From Patiria miniata (Eukaryota > Echinodermata > Asteroidea > Valvatida > Asterinidae): 64,000 nucleotides of DNA. Within the stretch, counting starts at the first letter, position 1. The number at the start of each line of letters is the position of its first letter. The notes beneath the pieces are model-generated. The model had not been told where the DNA came from, did not search any database, and saw nothing but the letters and a program-made list of their open reading frames with translations. The DNA lies in contig NW_024037067.1 in NCBI RefSeq assembly GCF_015706575.1, forward strand, positions 7,701,909-7,765,908, read 5' to 3'. This document shows positions 11,901 to 23,900 of the stretch, piece after piece. The position numbers were made by a program, and so were the translations under genes.

Positions 11901-14900
11901 ATGAATACAGCTTAATCAATAATCTCCAATCACCTCAACCTGACCTGATCCCATTCCATGGTGATCTAGGGAGCATGGATAATAAATGTTAGTTGTTCAT
12001 CAAATTGCACATGATGCCGGTATGTAAACGCTTGTTGGTTTATCAACCGAGACTTTGAATCTCTCGTGTCTGAATATAAATAAATAATTAATTAATGCAG
12101 AAAATTTATTACATTTTTTTATCAAAGGTTAGAGCTTCAAGTACATGAATACAATGAATGCTGATGTTTACTGCAAATGTATACAAATTTCTTTCATTAT
12201 TTCACAAATTTCATCCCCCCCATCGTCCCCACAACCCCCCCCCCCCCCCAAAAATGTGCATACCGGGTATATATATAAAAATTAAGATACAGACAGCATC
12301 ATTTGGACAAGATTTGGGGGAAAAAAGTACTTAACATGTACTTCAGGAATTTAAAGGTATATTGATCCATAAGAACATTGTACATGTACATTAAGTACAT
12401 TTCATATCCGTTTCCATTTATTTTTTAAACAGCAGCTGTGATTTCCTCTTTAACCTTCCAAAACTTCTGTCAATGTTATTGCCGTTTCCTCCGCTGTCTT
12501 GGAAACAAGTCCCCAACAACACTTTTTTTAACACACAAGAAAAACACTGAAGAAAAAAATCTTTCTCCAGGAGCAGATGAATTCATTAGAATGGCCCCTG
12601 CACACGTGGGCGGCTCACCAAAAGATCAATTTAGTTCCCACGCTTTCCAGCCCCGTTAAATACAAGACTCGCTAGGGAAATAATCCCAATCATCAGGATA
12701 TAACTCGACGAGTGTGCAACAATTCCCCATTGTTTGCTCAGAGCTTCTTTTGCAAATATTCCTCCAACAAAGCATGTTTTTTTTAAATTTCATGTTTATC
12801 AAGAGAGTTGGCCAAATATTCTGGGTGGATTTGAACGAAAATGTGAAGTAGTGATAAACTACAATATCTCAAAGCATCAAAGAATTAAAAAGCTCAATGG
12901 CCAGAATCAAGTACATGTGCTACACCTTTAGTGCAACTACAGATCCTCTACACAAGGATAAACAACTCATCTCAGCTTGTGTACAAAATGTACGGAACGG
13001 TTTGTCTACATGCGTGATATGCCGCGTCCATGTATAGAACAACGCATAGAACATACATGTAGAACAATGCACGCGCGCCATGATCGCCGACAGCTGGCGT
13101 CCTGACAGAAATTTGACCACTGAAAGGCTGCAGTCGCGCGCCAAGTCTCGCGCTCGCGCACGTACCGGTACGACGCGCAAGTGCCATATCACGCCTCTAA
13201 CCAGAAATTTGGGGAAATCGTTTAGGCAAAACAAAATTAAAATTCTGCTTTCGATTACATGGTTTTTGAAAATAGGGTAGGTACTGGTAGGTAGGGAATT
13301 TTTTGGGGGGCCAATTTTTTTGGTGTACGATCATATGAGACGTCTGCGTGTAGTCAAGGGTAAAAGGTAGAAATTGATGGTTTTGGGTGTTTTTTTTTCC
13401 TCATTTTTCCCATAAAAAAATTAGAGTAGGGGCTGTCAGAATAGGGTACCATAGGTAGGGAAACCGGAAGCAGAACTATTTTTTTGTGTAGCCTTGTCAT
13501 TGTGTAGAGGATCCGTGGTGCAACACAGAGTTCTAGTACAGTATTCAAATATTCTACATTCAAATCCTGCATTTCTGATTTCATCAGGTTCAACTTTTCA
13601 CTATGACAGCCAAAGTGACAGCCTCCTTCCCAGGTGTAAACCTGTACAGTACCATGGCAGTACTCACCCTGATATTCTCAAATGACTGTCTGTTAGTCAC
13701 ATCAAAGAGCAGCAGGAGTGCATGGGCGTCCCGGTAGTATGCATGCGTGACGCTGCGAAATCTCTCCTGACCAGCTGTGTCCCAGATCTAGCAAAGACAG
13801 GAGAGAGAGAACAAAATAATAAATAGAAGAGCAGATAGAGAAGTGAATTATTAGCTTTCCTCTGCAGGGGGTTATGATAAATTCTGAACTGAGGCATGGA
13901 TAATAACATCACAATGAATATGCTGACAAATGGGAAACATGTACATTGTATATAATGGAAAATGAAAATGGAAATATGATTAGTACAGTTCTGAATTATT
14001 TTGAAGGTTTTTTAGTCTACCATGGAGAACGTTTTCACTCAATACATACCAATAAAAACTTGATGCTTAGGCCAAAAAAAAAAAGTCTCCGGTTTCTGGT
14101 ATGCGCGCGCGTCGCCGTAGCCATGCGCGTCGGCAAAATGAAAAAGTGTTTTTTTCAATGAAAGATGATGTCTCAAAACCGCCAAACTCACTGGTTTGAC
14201 TGGAATCCTGCTGCTGCAAAATTTTAACGTGTTTTTAGATTGGGTTATGGTCGAGGATAATCTTTATGTGGCGCCGACATTTGAAGCAAAAAAATCAGGT
14301 AAAAAAAAAAAAAAGCCGCGTCGCCGCACCACTTTTTGGGCAAGCTCCATACCAGAAACCGGAGACTTTTTTTTTTGGCCTTAGGTGCTACTTTCTAGAG
14401 CACTTGGAGGTAGTCTTCATTATAGTTTGGAAGGAAAACTCAACAGACGATAGGTACATGTACATCTACCGGTACAATGTATGAGGAATTCCATGAGAAT
14501 GTGGACATGGTGGAAAAGTGGAAAATTGATGAAATCTTCAAAACTATAACTATAAGCACGATCACTTCAAATGTGGTATCAAATTAAAGGGGACTACAAG
14601 ACCTTTCATTTGAGTGATGTTTCAGTTAGATGGAATAGGTTACATGTAAGTGTATTTTTTTTGTAAAAAAAATTTGTATGTTGCCTAAAATTATGGATTT
14701 TAGGTAGTTATTTTGGCACCTTGTTTTTACATGCAAAATGCAACTGTTATTGTAAGTTTTTGTTTTTATCAACAATTTTAGTAACATCGTTACTAAGCTA
14801 CCGATATGGAATCTGTGCATGAACAGTAGCTGATGCTTTGTGACCACTTTTGAGAGTCCCAGTTGGAGGGACACATCCTGTGCGCGACTAATTGTTCGAG

Positions 14901-17900
14901 CACATACATGTACGTGTACATGTACATACCGGGTATGTACATAGCATAAAGTACTGACCCAGTACGCACAACTGATTTTATTACTATGTTCACAAACCCA
15001 TAGTGACTGCATGTGAGCATCATGCACCGTCAGCAATGCGTTCAAGAATCCCTCTCAGTAGTCTACCCCAACTACCCAATTATATTAAACCATAATGTAC
15101 ATGTGCCCAGAGTCCATGGTCCCCATTGCACTCCTCAATGCGCCTCCCTCCATGTTCATATCATGCAGCTTTAAAACTAGAGAGCTCCATTTTCATATTC
15201 TATCAATACATTTTATAAGAAAATTTACTGACAATCCAAAAATGTCTTGGTGTTGGTTGCCATGGGAGCAAGTGTGCCACTACAGCGTAAGAGTTAGACT
15301 TGACACAAGAGGCAACTTTAGAACTGAAAATATAACTTTATATATTGTTTAAGATTGTTTTGTATTGTTTTCTATAATATCCATTCTTCGTGGATACCAT
15401 GTGGCGCTGGCGCTGTTGGATGTCGATTGAAATAAATATATATAAAAAAAAAATAAAAAAAAAAAAAAAAAAATAAATAAATTTTAATTTTTTATATGCA
15501 CGTTGCCTTATTCCCCATACCCTCTGATGCATTTGGATTTATGTTCCCCTCACTCCAGTATCAATACTGAAACTTTGTTTTTTTGGCAGAGGCCAGCTCG
15601 TCAGTTAGAGAACTTTAGCCAGATAAGTAATACATTGTACCTTCTCCTCTGCCTATGGTAATTAACATGCGCCATCCATCAATCAGCCATTTTCCTAAGC
15701 ACAGGATGGGCTGTCATATGTACTCACACTATGGTATGCATTATGATTAGTCCCCACAAGAAAAGGTCAGCTTTAACAAGCATAAATCTTTTGTGCAAAT
15801 TTGATATTTACACGAAGGTTCATTAAAGCCCTTTTAATTGCATGTAATCAGACAAAGCTGGTTGTCAGGCAACGTCTGGTCACTGCCTACCTGTGCATAA
15901 TGCCCAACACAGAGTCAGAACAGATTACACCATCTTTGCTCTATTGGTAAAAACACACCAAAGTGTTAAACTTACAGGCCCGTACACACATCTTTGTATA
16001 AAACAACAGCAATCGTGGACCCCCTATTGTCCCTAATCCTCATTCCTTTGTTTGTAACTTTTTAGCAACAGCTCTCATTGGTTTTGTACACAAATTTCAA
16101 TCATGGACGTATTGTTTGTGCCCTAACCCTTTGTTTACATACATGTACTCACTGGAACACTTCAAACGCCCCCCCCCCTCCTCCCCCCCCCCCCCTTGGT
16201 GTTCTGCTCAGAAATTAGAAATAATTTTATTTTATTATTCAAATTGCCGCCCACAAATTTTTATGACCCCCATTGTGTTGTGTTCACAATATTGCGCTGC
16301 TAATTGCTCAAAAAGTCAGGGGAAAGTGGCCAGGAAATGCCTCAGATCGCACCAAAGAGAATATAGAATCCAAAATTTTCCTGGGCTTAAGAGCCTCGCA
16401 CCCTATGTCACAAGGGCTTTGCACTCCGCGCTCGCATACAAAAAGTTCAACTTTGGGGTTTGATGACACCTCCCCCCCCCAAAAAATCTCGGATCAGGGA
16501 ATGGGCCTGTAACAGTATGATAGCAATGGCTATTTTACACAAATTCCTGGCTTTTAGGAAATGAACCACACAGCAAGGAATGAACCAATGAATGCAGTGT
16601 TTACTACAAGGCTGACATGTATGCGTGCATTCATCTTTAATTAATCAAATCTTACCATAACCTAATTTCATGGATTCCTTGTCAAGCCTCATTATCCTGC
16701 ACTCGTGTGACAATTTCATTGTATGAACAGACTTTAGCTTGAATATTCCAAAACACAATATGTGTAGAACAAGTCCAGAATTGTCAGTCTGGAATAATCT
16801 ATATTTGGTTATACATTTTGTAATTACCACCTTTTGATTTTGCCGTACCGTACAAACATCCATATATTCAATACACACCGTTTTGCAAACACTAAACCAA
16901 ACATATGTTGTTGCTGTCATAAATTTGGTGTTTACTAAATACATTTGTTGGGTTGTGGATACTTGAATTTCAACCAACTGAACCCAGATCACCTGGTTAT
17001 AATATTTTTATCAGAATTTGTCTGTTTATTTTTACGTGTATTCAACACCTGTTTGTACATATGCACAAACCCACCAATCCCAGACATACATTACAAGCAG
17101 ACCAGAAGTGATTGGTTTAACATTGGTTCGTCCCCGACTCATGACGGCAGTACGCCACCGCACCACTGCATGCCGCTACAACACGCCGACAGCGTTCCAA
17201 CTGCCGAATAGACCCTCAGCATGTCAATGACCACCGTGACGTCACGATGCTGCAATTTGGCGGCTGTCGACTGAGATCAGATCCCTGGCTTTTCCGGATC
17301 CGGCGCTTTGAATCAATACGCTCTAGTAAGCACAGCGACAACAACTCTTCCTACCTCCACTCAACACACAACCCATTTCAATTTCTTGTTATTTTTTCTT
17401 TTTAAAGACAGCGCCACCAATTTTGGACAAATTAATGTGCGCACTTGTATTGATTTTGGCCTGTGGTTATTGATGAAGTGCTTATAAAAGGCGGGGTAAG
17501 TTTTGGAGTGGCTTTGAAGGAGGTCCTTGATATGCGCTCAAATTTTCTTTATATTAATTTAGCAAATAGTCCTCCAGATGTTTTTACCTGTAAGCCTGTC
17601 ACTTTGCCAAAGTCTTGATCAGATGGAAAATGTATTTATAATCTTTTGTCTAATCTACCAATTATTATTTCAAGAATTTCTGCAGTCAAATGATGCATTC
17701 AAATGCATTACTGTTTCTTAATTATAATAATAAGTCATAGCCATCTCCTTAGGTGGCTACAAGTATGTTACTTAGAAGCAGTACAGTTATCAGTTCATTA
17801 ATGTAAACTTCCACAAATCATACTGTTTTTTGGGTGTTTTTTCAAGTTCAAAGACTGCTTACAATGGTAGCATACGTGTATGTACATGTTCAGGATGCAG

Positions 17901-20900
17901 GAGTGCTTGCTTACCCTTACACAAATGTGCATCTGACAGTTCAGCTAATCGGTGACTAGAAAGCAAATTATAGTGTTAACAGCTGTGTGGTTGCGAAGGC
18001 CTAAGCATCGCCGTTGTTAAACAAAGTTAATCCGATTACGCTATAACAGAGCAGTGAAAGTCATGCACACCAAAAACATGGCCTTTCGAACGTTGTATTT
18101 CTCAGAAAATATGCTCAGTATGATTGAAATGTTAAATTACAACGAAAGAAGAAATTCTAAACTTCATGTCAGTGACAAAATCGCTGTCATCGATGCCGAA
18201 ACGTCAATTCTGGTTACTGGTAAAGCTGACCTTGAAGTCGGGAAGAAATCGTTCGAAAACGTCCCCAAATCTAAGGTATTTATCTCAAGTTGTTATTTCA
18301 CGAGTAGTTGAACCGTATCATCTAAAAAAATTCTGAATTTCATCTTCATCTGTTGTTGCAATTTCAAGGGAAGCTTAACGTCCACAGAGTTAACCATTAT
18401 GTGCTGATGACATTTACTGGAACCGTCCAGTAAACCAGTGAATCTGTATTTGTTCATTCAAGGGACAAGCACTCACTAATGGACAGAGACAGCTTGAGGA
18501 TCTCCTATTCATAGAGGTTGTTTTGGAGATTCTTTCTGTTCAAAAGAAAAACTTAAGTGCTGATTTAATGCCAAAGAAATGTTGATACATGTACACTGTA
18601 AATTTGTACATTTGTATGCATGAATTACAAAGATTGCACATACATACCTGTACATGTACTATAGCTTTCAGTCACAAATAGATATTGTGACTTCTGTAAA
18701 TAATGACAATTTGAAACATCAATTTTGCTATCAAAATATACTAGATAGTCATGTCAATGTCTTTAAAGTTATTATTATTACTACAGTTCATAAAAAGCAT
18801 TTCTCAATGTTCAACTAAACTACAGGGTGTATAAAAAAGAGGAAATCCACATTTATGTACCGGTAACTTATAAAAAAAATCTAATACATGTAGATATTTT
18901 TTAAATAAGTTAAAGATCATGTGAAATGCCAATTGTCCTCTTTGCAATGATACCTTGATTGTGTGTCTGTGGCCACGGATGACTGAGCATTCGTTGCTAT
19001 TCTGCCAAGGGTCAAAATCTGTACTGGGCCAAGTTTTACCTAGTCTAGGGGCTAGACGCTGTTATGGCTTGATGCGATAACCTGCCGCGGCGATAACCCG
19101 CCGCCGCGAAAGGGCGCTATCACGACCAACCAATATCACCCACGAACCCGTCGGAACAACGTCTAGGCCAATTCGTACTGTTTGTGTAATGCGCGCACCT
19201 GTTTGGCCTAATATATGCAGCGCGTATTTAAAAAATTCATAGTAGTTGCGAAGCAACCTCTCAGATTTTTTCCAGTAATGCAAAAGATGCAGCAAGACGT
19301 TTGTGCAACTTCACTGGTCAGCTCTTGTGTTGTGTGTAGTAAATGTATGTGTGGGAGTGAAAATGAACTGTAATTGACTGCAGAAGTCGTGCATGCGCAC
19401 TCGTTTCCCCCTTTTTTGGGGGGAGATTTTAGAAGTTGGCCTAGATGTTGTTCCGATGGGTTTGTGGGTGATATTGGTTGTTCGTGATAGCATCCTCTTG
19501 CGGCCGCGGGTTATCGTGTATCAAACCATAACAACGTCTAGCACCTAGACTAAGTTTTACCTGGCTAAGATTGCTGGCTGGTCTGTTATAATGCAAAGCT
19601 TGAAATGGACTAGACTTTTTGCAGAGCTGTGGAAAGAGATGGTCGCCACGTTGAAGGTATTGGGCCATGAGGGGTTAACTTTAACAATAAGAGTGGTTAA
19701 ATCACTGTGTAAAAATTGAATAAATGGTTTTAAAGAAAATGATGTCTTCTTTCTTTGAATTAAGCCGTTCCTCATGCCAAGGATACCAGTTTGCACAAAC
19801 TTGGCCCAGTACAGGTTTTGACCCTTGACAAAATAACAACGAATGCTCAGTCATCCGTGGCCACAGACACGCAATCAAGGTATCATTAGAAAGAGGACAC
19901 ATTGGTGTTTCACATGATCTTTAACTTATCTGAAAATATTTATTAGATTTTTTTATAATTTACACTTACATTTGGTTTTATTATTTTTTGATAGGCCTAC
20001 ACCCTGTACATTACATGTATCATATTGTACAGTGTATCCATGTGTTCATGACAGATACTGTACATTAATTGTATTAAAAAACACACTCCTACTAGTACAT
20101 GTACACATGAACAGCTCTTTGCCTCAACTAAATAAATGAGGATCTTTTTCGTACTTACATGTAATTAATGTGCCTATTGCACACGTACGTATGCACATGT
20201 ACATGTACATGTGTATACCGTACACTGACTGTACAAGTAACAGAGCTGCATGCTACAATGTAATATCGGTGCGCCTCCAGCATCCCAAGGCTTAAATCTA
20301 ATTTTCTCAAAATCTGCAGCAGATAGGTCTTGATTTAATTTCCGTTCAATGAGGAAGTTTATATGGCAAATTTGGCCCGCTAAAGGGCCATTTAGGTGTT
20401 AGATTAGGCTCCCAATAATCAATAAGACTTCAAATATTACTTGCTCAGTGTGTGCTTCATGTTATGTAGCTGTTTGCCGCAATTTTTTTTCCACAGATGT
20501 TATTACTCCTGCTAGCAAAGTTCTATGACACAGCTATACATACTCCAGAAAATCTAGAGGCATTTCCCTAATACAGTTCAGCTCCTAGTAAATGCCACTG
20601 ACTTACATGTACTAATGTACAGTAAAAACAACTCGTGTGTGGTCAAAAACACAATGCATGCTGTACACATATCCAAGTCACAAAAGATTGTTGGAATGAA
20701 GTCTTGGTTCCAAGACGTCCTATGCAGTGCGATGTTTCAGCGTCTGCGTGCACGTGTTTTTGGATTATGCAGTAATTTACCGAAGCAGGTACCCTTAACA
20801 CACATACCAACAGTCCGCAAACGACGTCTTGGGAATCTTGTCTTTCTGCTCAGGAAATTCCGAGCAGAATTGTGTGTGCATTTCCATGCATGCGTGACTT

Positions 20901-23900
20901 AAGCATGTCTGGTTTCTGTACATACTGCAACTTGCAAACATACATTGTACATGTAAGTGTCGTTGGATAAAAAGTATTGACCGCGTGGGCGAAGCAGTCA
21001 ATTTGGCAGCAAAGACACTGGGCCTTGGAAGGCATAAAATCAGTGCTCTTCATCAATTTGGACATGGCCATGATTCGACCAAACCGTAAGGTCAATGCGC
21101 CTACTGCCATCGATTGCATGTGTACGGTACGTCGCCTAACTAATGGTTGTCAGAACAGCTCTATTGTCTTCATCAATGCGCATGTGCTTGATACATGAAG
21201 ATCCTGTACAAACAGGCTGAATTACCAAAAAAAACGATGTGATAAAACGAAAAAAAATAAAAATAAATGTAGTAGGCTTCTTAGGATTACCAAGAGCAAT
21301 CCACAAACCAAATTTGAAGTTCATATATGGAGTATTTCAAGTTATCGCGCTGACAAGATTTTTCGGGACACAAACACCCAACCACGCATCTACATGTATT
21401 CAGCTATTGTCACATGTAATCCTCATTCCTTTATTTGTACTAACTTTCTAGCAACAGCTAGCTCTCATTGATTTTGTACGAGAATTTCAATCGTGGACAT
21501 CGGTCAATCGTGGACCCTTTGTTTGTGTCCCTAGTCCGGAATTTGCCAGTGTTTACATACTCACACTCTTTTATTTATATAAATCAAGGATTTTCTTTTG
21601 TTTCTGTTCCCTTTTCCTTTGTTTATACTAACTATTTTGCAACAGCTCTCATTGGTTTTGTACACGTTTTCTAATCGAGGTCGTCCTCGATTTGGTTCCT
21701 GTCCTCAATTCATCGATGATGTTGCACGGTGTCCTCAATTTAATGTACACCATAAACCTACTCATCCACACACCCACCCACCCACGGAAGGACAAGGCGG
21801 AAGCAGTATGCGCCTTCGGCTTCACCGAGGGGCATAATAGATTCCCAATGATTTCATAAAAAAAATCAAACCATTTTTAAGGGTAAGGACTTGGCAATGT
21901 TTGCAATGTACGGTGGTCCACCTAAACGTTGTGGTGGATGTCTGATGAAATATGATTAAACCAAATAAAGATGGAATGGAAATTGAATCACACAAAGTGG
22001 TTCATATAATTCCCCATATGTTCCCTCTCTGATCTTCTCCTCTACAGACAGACCCAATTATGCATCCCAGCCTGCACACTATGATTGTCCATAATGTCTT
22101 CTAGAGACATTCCAACACCAAACTCAGTCTCATGGGGAAACCCATTAATCGAATGATGTATGCCTATAAATATGCACGTCTGTTCACGGCAAAGTATAAA
22201 CAGTGGGCAAGCAGATTTTTAGAAAGTATGTACATGTACGTACGTGCTAGTACATGATGTGGATGTATTGTACATGTTTACAGTTTACATGTATTCAGTT
22301 TACATGTATTCTGCATGTAATTTCTGTATATTTCAGCACTGGGTGTTGGCTCCGCGTTTTTCAGTTTTTGCCATTCATCACAGCTTTGAAGGCTTGACTA
22401 CTACATGTACGTACCTACTGCGCGGTGCTCTATATACGATCTTCGCCTACTACAATGGCGAAGCTGACTTTCCCATACCCGGATGTGCTGTTTTAAACCA
22501 GACACTGGACATTTGCCTAGCTAAAGAAATCCACATTCTGACAGAAAGCCAGGCACAGCACAATAATTATCCAGATCAAATACTAGCTACATGTATATAT
22601 TCTTCTTTATGGTTGTCAATGACTGGCCTAACTCCCAGTCATTCCTCTCCAACATTAGCTTAATGCTTGTTGCACCAACTGGTATTGATTGCTCTGAGTG
22701 ATGGCCTACTTTTGCCTAAAAGAAGAAGCCAAACCTGCCAGCAATTAGAATACAATGCATCATCCTTCATGAAATCAGTGATGAGCTCTTAGACAAAGAA
22801 AAGGGTCTCTAGCTAATTAATTAAGGAGAACGGCAATGGCAGGGGAGTTTCTATTCAATGATACCTGTATGTATGGTACATGTACGTCAGAACACTTATA
22901 TGTTAATGAGAGATACCGGTAGACGTACGTGTACGTGAACCAAGTACTGGTAAGAGGAACGGCCCTTGAGACAAAAGTGATATTTAAAACGTGAAATGTA
23001 CTGTTATCCTTTTCTCTTAAAGTTGCACTCGTCAATTTATGGTACATACATGTGCATATTACAATGTTTGTTTATGTTAAGCATGACAAATTGTTCTAAA
23101 TCATACCAGGAACTTTCAAGCCTGTACACAGTACCGGTATGTACAATTGTACATGTAAGTATCATGACATTTGTCAATATGCTACACTCAACCAAAAAAG
23201 AAAGTCCCCCCTTAATACCTTTTTTGTGTAACTCAAAAACTACTGGGCACATCTTGCTCATATTATGACTGATCAGTACAAAAATTCCTTAGCAATCCAG
23301 CCATTGAACTCTTTGTTTGGCCCAAAACAGTGATAATGTGTACAAAATTAGGCAATTTATGACAAATGGTACCGAAAAAAAAATGCACTTTTGCATACGT
23401 GCAAGGTGAATGTGAACCACAACTTGCACGTAAACCAAAGTGCAACTGTTTTCGGTATCACTTTTCATAAATTGCATAAATTTGTACACATACATGTAAT
23501 TACTGTTTTGAGCCAAATAAAGAGTATGGCTGGATTGCTAAGGAATTTCTGTACCGATTAGTCGTTATTTGAGCGAGAGGTGCTCAGTAGGTTTTGAGTT
23601 AGACAAAAAAGTATTGGAAGGGGGACTTTCTTTTTTGGTTGAGTGTATATTGGCGGATATGTGACATCCCCGAAATTCAGAAATTAAACAGCACTTTGGC
23701 TTGCCAAAACAGATCAGTAAAATTCAATGTCTACCCGGTACATGAACGTGCATTTACATTGTACTTGTAAAACCTTATCATTTGATTGGCGGTTATCTGA
23801 TATCTTACTTGCTATCATATATTGGTACCGGTACTTGGTAATAAGGTTACCCCAAAATACTCGGTAGCTATGATACATGCGCACATTTAGATGTAACTAG

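Larger units (their letters stand above)
4224..13667 (-). other. RAB26-like intron 4 (9.4 kb)
   Basis: Intron bounded by donor GTGAGT at its high-coordinate end and acceptor CTGCTGCAG at its low end. Listed separately are a dispersed repeat near 6565-6740, a retroelement-like fragment at 9560-9660 and a foldback repeat at 12931-13525. A block around 7403-7625 has loosely inverted ends and a GTGACGTCAT site. A poly-C tract lies near 12235-12250 and many TACATGTA copies occur. The rest is AT-rich without visible genes. Confidence 0.7.

Noticed and set aside
14626-15045. 139-codon open frame on the minus strand
   Set aside because: Includes translated TACATG repeat (YVHVHVHV) and no domain; intronic.
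22244-22663. 139-codon open frame on the plus strand
   Set aside because: Its first part is translated TACATG-type repeat (YMYSVYMYS). No motif, and it lies within an intron.
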